A stretch of 58,048 bases of DNA from an uncultured Flavobacteriales bacterium (GTDB taxonomy: Bacteria > Bacteroidota > Bacteroidia > Flavobacteriales > BACL11). Positions 48,015 through 57,195 of the stretch are shown in pieces. The position numbers and the translations under genes were made by a program. Each line of letters starts with the position of its first letter. Position 1 is the first letter of the stretch. Under the pieces are notes generated by a model. That model saw only the letters and a list, made by a program, of their open reading frames with translations, ran no database searches and was not told the origin of the DNA. The stretch spans positions 1 through 58,048 of the forward strand of contig CAJIYG010000008.1 in NCBI GenBank assembly GCA_905181585.1, given 5' to 3'.

Positions 48015-48337
48015 TATAACATTCCAAGCTCTAGTCTAGCCTCTTCACTCATCATCTCTTTTGTCCATGCTGGATCAAAAACAATATTTACCTCAACATC
48101 ATTAATTTTTTCAATTGCTTTTACTTTTTCTTCAACCTCAGCAGGTAGACTTTCTGCAACAGGACAGTTTGGAGAAGTAAGAGTCATTTCTATTTTTACA
48201 TCTCCCTGATCGCTTATTTTAACATCATATATTAGGCCTAGCTCATAGATATTAACCGGAATTTCTGGGTCATAGATGCCGCTTATAATTTTGATTATTT
48301 CTTCGCCTAGAATTTCTATTTCTTTACTTGTTATCAT
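48014..48337 (-). CDS. MIP18/DUF59-family Fe-S assembly protein (SufT-like)
   Basis: A 107-residue protein of the MIP18 (DUF59, PaaD-like) family, usually encoded in suf operons and thought to help Fe-S maturation or cluster delivery. Conserved segments: IISGIYDPEIPVNIYELGLIYDV and TSPNCPVAESLP, where the Cys is the likely reactive residue. Overlaps sufE by 4 bp and DUF2480 by one base. Confidence 0.88.
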   Translation of the reverse strand: MITSKEIEILGEEIIKIISGIYDPEIPVNIYELGLIYDVKISDQGDVKIEMTLTSPNCPVAESLPAEVEEKVKAIEKINDVEVNIVFDPAWTKEMMSEEARLELGML

Positions 48338-48759
48338 AATTTTTTTTCAAATCCTAATGCATAAATCTTCATTTTTTTTATCATTGAAACTAATCCATTA
48401 GCTCTTGTTGGTGAAAGTTGTTCTTTTAGTCCTATGGTATTTATAAAATCTAAATTAGCATTAATTATTTCTTTTGGTTCTTGATGAGACAGTACACGTA
48501 TGAGTATTGCTATTATTCCTTTAGTCATAATAGCATCGCTATCCGCAAAAAAATGAACCTCATTATTTTGTTTTTTTGCATTTAGCCAGACTTGTGATTG
48601 ACAGCCTGAAATAATATTTTCATTAGTTTTTTCATGTTCTTCTATCTTAGGAAGAGACTTACCTAGATCAATTAAATACTCATATTTATCTACCCAATTA
48701 TCGAATAACTCAAATTCTTCAATTATTTCTTTCTCTATTTCTTTTATTGATAAATTCAT
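48334..48759 (-). CDS. sufE: SufE sulfur acceptor
   Basis: Accepts sulfur from the SufS persulfide and passes it to the SufBCD scaffold. The 141-residue protein has the acceptor Cys in IISGCQSQVWL (near residue 50), and an interaction helix with DNWVDKYEYLIDLGKSLP at the start. Follows sufS without a gap. Confidence 0.94.
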   Translation of the reverse strand: MNLSIKEIEKEIIEEFELFDNWVDKYEYLIDLGKSLPKIEEHEKTNENIISGCQSQVWLNAKKQNNEVHFFADSDAIMTKGIIAILIRVLSHQEPKEIINANLDFINTIGLKEQLSPTRANGLVSMIKKMKIYALGFEKKL

Positions 48760-49974
48760 TTATAGAAGCATTTTCTTTGCTTTTTCGATAGCATCAATAC
48801 ATTTATCAATTTCATTAAACGTATTATAGTATGCAAAAGATATTCTTGCTGTTCCTGCAATTTTAAATTTTTTCATCACTGGTTGTGTGCAATGGTGCCC
48901 TGTTCTAATGGCTATACCCATTTTATCCAGTATTAGTCCTAAATCATAATGATGTATACCTTCAATATTAAACGAAATTATTGCAGACTTTAGTTTTGCT
49001 TGGCCATAAATCTTTAAGCCTCCAATTTTTGTTAATTTTTCTGTTGCATATGACAAAAGTTTATCTTCATACTCTTTTATGTTGTCAATTCCTATTCTTT
49101 GTATTAGCTCAATAGCCTTTTTAAAAGCAACAACTCCACAAATATTTGGTGTGCCGGCTTCAAATTTAAATGGTAGCGGAGCGAAAGTTGTTTTTTCAAA
49201 ATCTACCTCTTTAATCATTTCTCCCCCTCCCTGATATGGAGGCAGGAGATTAAGTAATTCTTCTTTTCCGTAGAGTACGCCAACACCAGTTGGTCCAAAT
49301 AACTTATGAGCAGAAAAACAATAAAAATCGGCATCTAAATTCTGTACATCAATTTTTACATGTGCTGCGGATTGTGCGCCATCAATTAAAACCTTTGCAT
49401 TTTTTTCGTGACTTAGTTTAATTATCTCCTCAATAGGGTTTATAGTTCCAAGACTATTCGAAATATGAGTAATAGCAACTAACTTAGTATTAGTGTTTAA
49501 TAGATTTTTAAATGTTTCCAAATCAAGATTTCCATGCTCATCAAATGGAATGATTTTTAGCTTTGCACCGGTATTTTGACAGCATATTTGCCAAGGAACA
49601 ATATTTGAATGGTGTTCCATTTCAGAAATAATAATCTCATCGTCTTTTTTTAGTATTTCTCTATAACAGCTTGCTAAAAGATTAATTGATTCTGTAGTTC
49701 CTTTTGTAAAAATAATTTCGTGATTATGTTCCGCATTAATAAAATTTTGTACGGTTATTCTTGATTTTTCAAAGTTATCTGTTGAAAGTTGACTAAGATG
49801 ATGAACACCTCTGTGAATATTGCTATTTTCAAGTGAATAAAATTTTTCAATTTCAGATATGACTTCTTTAGATTTTTGCGTTGTTGCAGCATTATCCAAA
49901 TAAATTAGTGGTCTATCATTTACCTTTATGTCAAGCAAAGGAAAAAGATCTCTTATTTCTTTTTCATTTCTCAT
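48760..49974 (-). CDS. sufS: Cysteine desulfurase SufS
   Basis: PLP enzyme releasing sulfur from cysteine as a protein persulfide. The 404-residue group II protein has the PLP lysine in FSAHKLFGPTGVGVLYG and the active-site Cys in RTGHHCTQPVM. ISEMEHHSNIVPWQ and VLIDGAQSAAH are the cofactor-binding segments. It is 2 bp from sufD and directly before sufE. Confidence 0.95.
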   Translation of the reverse strand: MRNEKEIRDLFPLLDIKVNDRPLIYLDNAATTQKSKEVISEIEKFYSLENSNIHRGVHHLSQLSTDNFEKSRITVQNFINAEHNHEIIFTKGTTESINLLASCYREILKKDDEIIISEMEHHSNIVPWQICCQNTGAKLKIIPFDEHGNLDLETFKNLLNTNTKLVAITHISNSLGTINPIEEIIKLSHEKNAKVLIDGAQSAAHVKIDVQNLDADFYCFSAHKLFGPTGVGVLYGKEELLNLLPPYQGGGEMIKEVDFEKTTFAPLPFKFEAGTPNICGVVAFKKAIELIQRIGIDNIKEYEDKLLSYATEKLTKIGGLKIYGQAKLKSAIISFNIEGIHHYDLGLILDKMGIAIRTGHHCTQPVMKKFKIAGTARISFAYYNTFNEIDKCIDAIEKAKKMLL

Positions 49975-49976
49975 AA

Positions 49977-51194
49977 TTAAAAACTTAAATCTACTTTTAG
50001 TTTCTGAGCTATTAAATCTTTAGCTAAATCTTCAATTTTATTTATGCTTATCTTTTCTAAAGCCTCAGAAGCAAAAGCAAATGTTAAAATAGCTCTAGCA
50101 TCTTCTTTCCTAATCCCTCTAGTGTTCATGTAAAAAAGAGCATTCTCATCAAGCTGTCCAATTGTGCAACCATGACTACATTTTACATCATCTGCATAAA
50201 TTTCTAATTGAGGCTTACTATTAATAGATGCATTGTCACTAACTAATAAGTTATTATTAGCTTGAAATGCATTTATTTTTTGTGCGTCAGGTTGAACCAT
50301 TATTTTACCATTAAAGACTCCTCTTGATTTACCTAGGTATATTCCTTTGTATAACTCATTGCTTTCACAGTTGGCATTTTTGTGATCCATATAAGTATGG
50401 TTATCTCCAAACTCATTGTCATCTAAAATTACAACACCATTCATATTGCTCTCGCAATGTTCTCCGTTTTGAGCAAAGTTCAAATTGTTTCTTGTAAACA
50501 TTCCGCCAAAAAGTAATGTGTTAACAGTAGAGTTGCTGTTTTCTTCTTGAGTTAAGCTTGTTTCATCAATTGTTATTTGTGAATCGTTATTGTTTTGAAG
50601 CTTGTTAAATTCAATATTTGAACTCCTATTTAGTTTGATATTGGTTTGCATATTTGTAAAACAATATTGATCACCGATATTTTTTACACTCTCAATAATT
50701 TTTATTTGCGAGTTTTCTCCTAAAACTATTTTGTTTCTATATTGAATGAAATTATTTGAAGAGTTTTTAGTTAGAAACAAAATTTCTATTGGTTCTTCAA
50801 TAATTATATTTGGATCCACATTAATTTCATAACCTGTATTAGAAAACGCAGCATTTAATGCTGAAAAAGCATTGCTAAATGATGGGGATTCATCAACATG
50901 TTTATTTATTTTAACTCCTTTTATAATTGGTTTTGAATCCAGGACCCCATTTACAAATATAATCTTATAATTAAAGTTTAAACTATTATGATTTATCTCC
51001 TCAGTATTAATTTCAATACCTTTATCTTCAATACTAAAATCATTAGAAATGATTTTTTTTAAAGATGAGAATTTCCATTCTTCATTTTTAGTATTAGGAA
51101 ACCCTTGTTCCAGAAAACTTAAGTAAGCTTTCTCCTTTTTTGAATTTACAGCAAAATTATGCTGATACTCTTTGATGTTATCTATTAACCCCAC
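49977..51194 (-). CDS. sufD: SufD scaffold protein
   Basis: Subunit of the SufBC2D Fe-S scaffold, 405 residues. The C-terminal beta-helix carries the SufB/D-family GVFNGKIMVQPDAQKINAFQ, then KPQLEIYADDVKCSHGCTIG with the His-bearing motif of SufD. NEEWKFSSL near residue 40 is the usual N-terminal feature. Overlaps sufC by 10 bp. Confidence 0.94.
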   Translation of the reverse strand: MGLIDNIKEYQHNFAVNSKKEKAYLSFLEQGFPNTKNEEWKFSSLKKIISNDFSIEDKGIEINTEEINHNSLNFNYKIIFVNGVLDSKPIIKGVKINKHVDESPSFSNAFSALNAAFSNTGYEINVDPNIIIEEPIEILFLTKNSSNNFIQYRNKIVLGENSQIKIIESVKNIGDQYCFTNMQTNIKLNRSSNIEFNKLQNNNDSQITIDETSLTQEENSNSTVNTLLFGGMFTRNNLNFAQNGEHCESNMNGVVILDDNEFGDNHTYMDHKNANCESNELYKGIYLGKSRGVFNGKIMVQPDAQKINAFQANNNLLVSDNASINSKPQLEIYADDVKCSHGCTIGQLDENALFYMNTRGIRKEDARAILTFAFASEALEKISINKIEDLAKDLIAQKLKVDLSF

Positions 51195-51946
51195 TTCTTA
51201 TCAGCCTCTTTAGTTATCCAATCGTATCCTTTTTTCTCTAGTTCATGAGCTAGTTCTTTGCCTCCTGATTTTACTATTCTACCATTGTGCAGGACATGTA
51301 CGTAATCTGGGATTATATGGTCTAATAGTCTTTGATAATGAGTAATAACTATTGTCGCATTTTCAGAGTTTTTAAGTTTATTTACGCCATTTGCAACCAC
51401 TCGTAAAGCGTCTATGTCTAGGCCAGAATCTGTTTCATCTAATATTGCTAGTTTAGGTTCTAGCATAGCCATTTGAAAAATTTCATTACGTTTCTTTTCT
51501 CCGCCAGAAAATCCTTCATTCATGTTTCTAGAAAGATACCCTTTTTGCATATCTAATAAATCCATTTTTTCTTTCATTTTTAATAAAAGATCTTTAGCTG
51601 ACATTGCTTCTAACCCCAAAACTTTTCTTTTTTCAGTTATAGCTGCTTTTATGAAATTTGACACTGAAATTCCTGGAATCTCAACTGGATATTGAAAAGA
51701 AAGAAAAACACCTTTATGTGCTCTTTGATCTGGATCTAAGTCTAATAAGTCTTCACCTTCAAAAGAGATTGATCCAGAGATTACTTCATAATTTTCATTT
51801 CCAGCAATTACAGATGACAATGTGCTTTTACCTGACCCATTTGGCCCCATAATAGCATGTACTTCACCTTTTTTTACTGATAGATTGATACCCTTGAGTA
51901 TTTCCAATCCTTCTATTCCAGCTTTTAAATTATCTATTTTTAACAT
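51185..51946 (-). CDS. sufC: SufC ATPase
   Basis: ABC-type ATPase that drives the SufBCD scaffold. About 253 residues from the ATG at 51946; an upstream TTG at 51964 falls inside sufB and is less likely. Walker A GPNGSGKST, signature FSGGEKKRNEI and Walker B AILDETDSGLD are all present. It is the third gene of the operon. Confidence 0.95.
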   Translation of the reverse strand: MLKIDNLKAGIEGLEILKGINLSVKKGEVHAIMGPNGSGKSTLSSVIAGNENYEVISGSISFEGEDLLDLDPDQRAHKGVFLSFQYPVEIPGISVSNFIKAAITEKRKVLGLEAMSAKDLLLKMKEKMDLLDMQKGYLSRNMNEGFSGGEKKRNEIFQMAMLEPKLAILDETDSGLDIDALRVVANGVNKLKNSENATIVITHYQRLLDHIIPDYVHVLHNGRIVKSGGKELAHELEKKGYDWITKEADKKWG

Positions 51947-51956
51947 ATCATTTTTT

Positions 51957-53411
51957 TTATCCAACGCTACCTTCTAAACTAATTTCTAATAATTTTTGTG
52001 CCTCAACAGCAAACTCCATTGGTAGCTGATTAAGAACATCTTTACAATATCCATTTACAATAAGAGCAATAGCCTCTTCAGTGCCTATCCCTCTTTGATT
52101 ACAGTAAAAAATTTGATCTTCACCAATTTTTGATGTTGTGGCCTCATGTTCAACTTGAGAGCTATTGTTTTTCACCTCTATATATGGGAAGGTGTGAGAG
52201 CCACATTTATCACCCATAAGTAAAGAGTCGCATTGTGAAAAATTTCTAGAATTTTTTGCTCCTTTTGCTATTTGAACTAACCCTCTATAGCTCCCATTAC
52301 TTTTTCCTGCACATATTCCTTTTGCTATGATAGTGCTTTTGGAATTTTTACCAAGGTGAATCATTTTTGTTCCTGTATCTGCTTGCTGGTAGTTATTTGT
52401 AACAGCCACAGAAAAAAATTCTCCAACTGAATTATCACCTTTCAAAATGCAAGATGGGTATTTCCAGGTAACAGCAGAGCCTGTTTCAACTTGAGTCCAG
52501 GATATTTTTGAATTCTTATAGCATATACCTCTTTTTGTAACAAAATTATACACGCCTCCCAAACCATCTTTATTTCCAGGATACCAGTTTTGAACAGTGG
52601 AATATTTTATTTCAGCATTATCCATTGCGATTAGCTCCACAACTGCTGCATGTAATTGGTTTTCGTCTCTTTGTGGGGCTGTACAACCTTCAAGATAACT
52701 CACATAACTTCCTTCGTCAGCAATTAATAATGTTCTCTCAAATTGCCCTGTACCAGCTTCATTAATTCTAAAGTAGGTAGATAATTCCATGGGGCATCTA
52801 GAGCCTTTTGGGATATAACAGAATGATCCATCTGAAAATACAGCAGCATTAAGTGCAGAAAAAAAGTTATCTCTAGCAGGAACAACCGTGCCAAGATATT
52901 TTTTCACGAGCTCAGGATGCTCTTGAATAGCTTCAGAAATTGAGCAGAAAATTATACCAAGTTCTGCAAGTTTTGATTTAAATGATGTTGCTACAGAAAC
53001 ACTATCCATAACAATATCAACCGCAACTCCAGATAATCTTTTTTGTTCGTTTAAAGAGATGCCTAATTTGTCAAATGTTTTCTTTAGTTCAGGATCTAAA
53101 TCATCTAAACTGTCTAACGTTTTCTTTTGTTTTGGAGCAGAATAATAAATAATATCTTGATAGTTTGGTTTTGGATAATCTACGTTAGCCCAATCAGGCT
53201 CTTCCATTTCTAACCACTCTTTAAATGCTTTTAATCGATAATCGAGCATCCATTCTGGTTCATTTTTCTTTTTTGAGATTATTCTAACAACCTCCTCACT
53301 AAGACCCTTAGCAATTGTATCAGCCTCAATGTCCGTAGTAAATCCATACTTATATTCTGCTGATGTAACTTGAGCCAATAGTTCGTCTTCCGACAATTGT
53401 TCTTGCTTCAT
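51957..53411 (-). CDS. sufB: SufB scaffold protein
   Basis: Main Fe-S scaffold subunit, 484 residues. Recognised by [40 protein letters not shown] (its Cys is the proposed cluster-forming residue) and the C-terminal [22 protein letters not shown], typical of SufB. Follows sufA by 15 bp. Length normal. Confidence 0.95.
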   Translation of the reverse strand: MKQEQLSEDELLAQVTSAEYKYGFTTDIEADTIAKGLSEEVVRIISKKKNEPEWMLDYRLKAFKEWLEMEEPDWANVDYPKPNYQDIIYYSAPKQKKTLDSLDDLDPELKKTFDKLGISLNEQKRLSGVAVDIVMDSVSVATSFKSKLAELGIIFCSISEAIQEHPELVKKYLGTVVPARDNFFSALNAAVFSDGSFCYIPKGSRCPMELSTYFRINEAGTGQFERTLLIADEGSYVSYLEGCTAPQRDENQLHAAVVELIAMDNAEIKYSTVQNWYPGNKDGLGGVYNFVTKRGICYKNSKISWTQVETGSAVTWKYPSCILKGDNSVGEFFSVAVTNNYQQADTGTKMIHLGKNSKSTIIAKGICAGKSNGSYRGLVQIAKGAKNSRNFSQCDSLLMGDKCGSHTFPYIEVKNNSSQVEHEATTSKIGEDQIFYCNQRGIGTEEAIALIVNGYCKDVLNQLPMEFAVEAQKLLEISLEGSVG

Positions 53412-53426
53412 AATTAAATTAAGTTC

Positions 53427-53750
53427 TTAAAGTGAAAAGCTTTCTCCGCAACCACACGTTCTGCTTGCATTAGGATTGTTAAAAACAAATCCTTTACCAT
53501 TTAATCCATCAGAAAATTCTAAAGTTGTTCCAACTAAATAAAGAAAGCTTTTTTTATTTACGAGCAAGTTTATTTGATTCTTTTGAATTAATTCATCATC
53601 CTCTTTTTTACTAATATCAAAATCTAGCTTATAACTTAAGCCAGAACAGCCCCCACTCTCTACACCAACACGAACAAAAGGTTTTTTATCCTCTTCTTGT
53701 TGCATGATATGTAGTAATCTATCTCGAGCTGAATCACTTATGTTAATCAT
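53427..53750 (-). CDS. sufA: A-type Fe-S carrier (SufA/IscA family)
   Basis: Small carrier that binds and transfers Fe-S clusters, 107 residues. The three cluster Cys are visible: SGGCSGLSYKLDF, and TCGCGESF at the C-terminus. First gene of the suf operon; an upstream -7 box lies 28 nt before its ATG, and the divergent gene is thiL. Confidence 0.93.
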   Translation of the reverse strand: MINISDSARDRLLHIMQQEEDKKPFVRVGVESGGCSGLSYKLDFDISKKEDDELIQKNQINLLVNKKSFLYLVGTTLEFSDGLNGKGFVFNNPNASRTCGCGESFSL

Positions 53751-53778
53751 TTATAAAATAGTTTTAATGATACTTTTG

Positions 53779-53786
53779 CAAATTTA
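53779..53786 (-). promoter_or_regulatory. Probable -7 promoter element of the suf operon
   Basis: TAAATTTG on the minus strand fits TAnnTTTG, 28 nt before the sufA ATG. No IscR-type palindrome was recognised. Confidence 0.45.
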
Positions 53787-53809
53787 CAAAATGAATTACA
53801 CATAAATAG

Positions 53810-53817
53810 TATCTTTG
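53810..53817 (+). promoter_or_regulatory. Promoter -7 element abutting the thiL start (possible leaderless mRNA)
   Basis: TATCTTTG fits TAnnTTTG and ends 4 nt (CAAG) before the ATG at 53822. A second match, TACTTTTG at 53771-53778, lies upstream and would give a leader. Confidence 0.5.
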
Positions 53818-53821
53818 CAAG

Positions 53822-54880
53822 ATGACTTTACTAAATAATGAAACAATGAATATGACTCCAATTTCATCTCTTGGGGAATTTGGACTAATTGAGAAATTGA
53901 CAAAAGATATTAAGTGTAAAAATAAATCTACCATTAAAGGCATTGGTGATGATTGTGCTGTTCTTGATATTGGTAAAGATTTTAGCTTAATTAGTACCGA
54001 TATGTTAGTTGAGGGTGTACATTTTGATTTGGCTTACAGCCCACTTAAACATTTAGGGTACAAGTCTATTGTTGTTAATGTTTCTGATATATGCGCTATG
54101 AATGGAAAAGCAACGCATGTAACTGTGAGTATTGCAGCTTCAAATAGGTTTAGTGTTGAAGCCTTAGAAGAATTGTATTTGGGTATTAATTTGGCATGTA
54201 CAAAATATAATGTAGACCTCATTGGAGGAGATACAACATCTTCTATGTCCGGTTTAATGATTTCTGTTAGTGTTTATGGGTCAGTTTCAAAAAAAAATAT
54301 TGCTTACAGATCAGGAGCTAAGGTAAATGATCTACTAGTTGTCACGGGTGATTTAGGCGCTGCATATTTAGGTTTACAGCTCTTAAAAAGAGAAAAAGAA
54401 ATTTTTAAATCAAATCCTTCTGTACAGCCAGATCTAAGTGGTAATGATTATTCTTTACAAAGACAGTTAAAGCCTGAAGCAGCAGTAAAATATACTAAAA
54501 TTTTAAATGATTTAAAAATAACACCTACCTCTATGATAGATATTTCTGATGGTTTATCTTCAGAAGCTCTTCACATAGCAACTTCATCTAAAGTGGGTAT
54601 TAGAATTCATGAAGAAAAAATACCCGTTGACTATACAGTTATGAACTTAGCTAATGAATTTAATTTAAATCCTATTTTTTGCGCATTATCAGGTGGAGAA
54701 GATTATGAGCTACTATTTTCTATTAGTCAGAAAGATTATGAGAAAATTAAAAAAGATCCAGATTTCACAATAGTTGGATATGTAACAGATGCTTCTGAGG
54801 GTAATAAGTTTGTAGCAAATGATGGAAGTGTCCACGATTTAACTGCACAAGGCTGGGATGGAATGAAAGAACATGAATAG
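53822..54880 (+). CDS. thiL: Thiamine-monophosphate kinase
   Basis: Phosphorylates thiamine phosphate to the active coenzyme thiamine diphosphate. The 352-residue protein contains the N-terminal GLIEKLTKDI and GIGDDCAVLD, the metal-binding DMLVEGVHFDLAY, and the GGDTTSSMSGLMISV and SGGEDYELLFSI segments. In-frame ATG codons at 53846 and 53852 are alternative starts; the first is favoured by the adjoining promoter box if the mRNA is leaderless. Confidence 0.93.
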   Translation: MTLLNNETMNMTPISSLGEFGLIEKLTKDIKCKNKSTIKGIGDDCAVLDIGKDFSLISTDMLVEGVHFDLAYSPLKHLGYKSIVVNVSDICAMNGKATHVTVSIAASNRFSVEALEELYLGINLACTKYNVDLIGGDTTSSMSGLMISVSVYGSVSKKNIAYRSGAKVNDLLVVTGDLGAAYLGLQLLKREKEIFKSNPSVQPDLSGNDYSLQRQLKPEAAVKYTKILNDLKITPTSMIDISDGLSSEALHIATSSKVGIRIHEEKIPVDYTVMNLANEFNLNPIFCALSGGEDYELLFSISQKDYEKIKKDPDFTIVGYVTDASEGNKFVANDGSVHDLTAQGWDGMKEHE

Positions 54881-54912
54881 TCTTCAAAATATCAGTTTAT
54901 CAATCTCTAATT

Positions 54913-55785
54913 TTGCATAAAAATAATCCTTATAAGGAAGGTTATAATTTTAAAGAATTAGTTAAAAATAATCCTGAGCTTTCACCCTATATTATTTTTA
55001 ATAAACTAAATCGAGAAACAATAGATTTTGGTTCTAATGAAGCTATATATCAGCTTAACCGGTCATTATTACTTTCAAATTTTAATCTTGCCGAATATCA
55101 TTTACCAAAAGGTTATCTTATACCAGGAATTCCTGGGAGGCTTGATTATTTATTAAATCTTAAAGGTTTCATCAACAAAAAATTTAATTATTCAAATGAA
55201 AAAAAACTAAGAGGATTAGATATTGGTTCCGGCGCAAATGCGATATATTGTATTTTAGGTGCACAGCATTTTAACTGGCATATGGTTGGCTCTGAATTTG
55301 ATTTAAAAGCAATAGAGTTTTCAAAAAAAAATATAAACTTTACAAAGAATTTACCAGAAAAAATTAACATTCGCAGGCAAACAAATAAGAGTTATCTATT
55401 TAAAGGGATCATTAATGAAGATGAACTTTTTGATTTTACAGTGTGCAACCCTCCTTTTCATAACTCAATACAAGAGGCTTCAAAAAGTGCACTGCTAAAA
55501 ATTAATAATTTAAAAAAATCAGATAGCAATAAAGAAATATCTCTAAACTTTGCAGGTCAGGCAAATGAATTGTGGTGTAATGGTGGAGAAAAACTATTTA
55601 TAAAAAGATTAATTAAGGAAAGTGTTTTTTTTAAAAACCAAGTTAAAGTTTTTTCAAGTTTAGTATCAAAAGTTAATAGTTTAATCACAATAAAAACGCA
55701 GCTAAAAAAAGTCAATGCTAAATTTACTGTTTTACAGATGAATCAGGGAAATAAAAAAAGTAGATTAATACTGTGGTGGTTCTAA
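54913..55785 (+). CDS. rlmF: 23S rRNA (adenine-1618-N6)-methyltransferase
   Basis: Adds a methyl group to N6 of A1618 in 23S rRNA. The 290-residue protein has the SAM-binding GLDIGSGANAIYCI and the N6-adenine-type NPPF motif in VCNPPFHNS. The N-terminal HKNNPYKEGYNFKELVKN resembles the family. The conserved N-terminus begins at a TTG (54913); the only nearby upstream ATG runs out of frame. It ends one base before the convergent aminopeptidase. Confidence 0.87.
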   Translation: MHKNNPYKEGYNFKELVKNNPELSPYIIFNKLNRETIDFGSNEAIYQLNRSLLLSNFNLAEYHLPKGYLIPGIPGRLDYLLNLKGFINKKFNYSNEKKLRGLDIGSGANAIYCILGAQHFNWHMVGSEFDLKAIEFSKKNINFTKNLPEKINIRRQTNKSYLFKGIINEDELFDFTVCNPPFHNSIQEASKSALLKINNLKKSDSNKEISLNFAGQANELWCNGGEKLFIKRLIKESVFFKNQVKVFSSLVSKVNSLITIKTQLKKVNAKFTVLQMNQGNKKSRLILWWF

Positions 55786-57070
55786 TTATTTGTTCATTAA
55801 ATCTTCAATCTCATCAATTTCAATGGGAATGTTTTTCATAAGATCATTTGGGTCTCCTTTTGTGATTAGAATATCATTTTCTAGTCTTATACCAATCCCT
55901 TCTTCTCTAATATATATTCCAGGCTCACAAGTAAAAATCATCCCTTCAGACATTGGAGTTTTAGTGTCTCCAACATCATGAACATCTAGCCCTAGTGAGT
56001 GTGAAGTTCCATGCATAAAATACTTTTTAAATAGAGGGCTTTTAGGGTCTTGTTTTTTTACATCATGCCTATCAAATAGTCCAAGCTTAATTAATTCTTC
56101 CTCCATTATTTTTATAACTTCTTGTTGCATTCTTTTTATGATCTGTTCCGGGTCTTAACATGTTAGTTGCTTGCTTCATAACTCTATGAACAGCATTATA
56201 TACACTTTTTTGTCTAGGGGAAAACACTCCATTTACTGGCACAGTTCTTGTTAAGTCAGAAGCATAGTTTGCATATTCCGCTCCAAAATCCATCAGTAAA
56301 ATATCGCCATCTAGACACATTTTATTATTTTCTATGTAATGCAGTACGCATGAGTCAGATCCAGAGCCAATTATAGGCTGGTACGCAAAACCAGAAGATC
56401 TATTTAATAAAAACTCATGCATTAGTTCTGCCTCAATTTCATATTCCATAATGCCAGGCTTAATAATTGGTAAAATTCTTCTTAGCCCTTTTTCAGTAAT
56501 ATCACACGCATGTTGCATAAGTTCAATTTCTAAATTAGATTTAATAAATCTTAGTTCGTGCATGACCGGAGCAATCTCTTTAATTTCCATATTTGGAAAA
56601 TGGACTTTAATTTTATCCCTAAAACGATCATCTCGTGTTTGAACCTCTGAAGAAGATCTAGCATGAATATTTTTATTAAGAAATATAGTATCTAAGTCAG
56701 CAATTTTTTCTTTGAGAATTTTTTCTAATTCTTTAATCCAGTATACCTTTTGAATCCCTGAACTATTTTTAGCCTCCTCTTTAGATAATTTCGCCCCCTC
56801 CCAAATTGCGATATGTTCATTTGTTTCTTTGATAAATAGTAATTCTTCAATAGTTGAATTATTATTTATCATCATAAAAACACTTTCTTCTTGGTCTATG
56901 CCCGTAAGCCAGAAGAGGTCACTATTTTGCTTAAAAGGCATGGTGCCGTCAGCATTTGTTGGCATAACATCATTTGAATTAAAAATAGATATAGAATTTT
57001 TCTCTATTTTTTGAGAAAATAACTTTCTATTTTTATTAAAAATATCTTTACTGAGTGGATTATATTTCAT
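55786..57070 (-). pseudogene. pepP: Aminopeptidase P (M24 family), one frameshift
   Basis: Removes N-terminal residues before proline. The N-terminal part (from 57070, MKYNPLSKDIF) has the regulatory domain, then the metal-binding LLMDFGAEYANYASDLTRT with two Asp. After the frameshift at AAAAA 56133-56137 (one A too many), the rest continues: HGTSHSLGLDVHD (His), MIFTCEPGIYI (Glu) and GIRLENDI (Glu). Removing one A gives a continuous protein of about 428 residues with all metal ligands. Two overlapping half-ORFs are thus one gene; it may be an assembly error. Confidence 0.88.
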
Positions 57071-57087
57071 GCTAATTAATTTTTGCT

Positions 57088-57095
57088 CAAAGTTA
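57088..57095 (-). promoter_or_regulatory. Probable -7 promoter element for aminopeptidase P
   Basis: TAACTTTG on the minus strand fits TAnnTTTG, 17 nt before the ATG. Confidence 0.45.
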
Positions 57096-57144
57096 TAATA
57101 AAAAATATAGTTTATCTATAATGGTTCTGAATTACCTATTATTG

Positions 57145-57175
57145 TTGTTTTTGTGCGATATGAGTCATACCTTTG
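57145..57175 (+). promoter_or_regulatory. Probable promoter of the succinate dehydrogenase operon
   Basis: A -33-like TTG (57145-57147) and a -7 TACCTTTG (57168-57175, fits TAnnTTTG) are 20 bp apart, with the sdhC ATG 20 nt downstream. Confidence 0.5.
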
Positions 57176-57195
57176 TATAAATATTTTGATATAAT

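Noticed and set aside
56087..56130. Two overlapping aminopeptidase genes
   Set aside because: Each half carries only part of the metal site, and removing one A in a five-A run joins them exactly.
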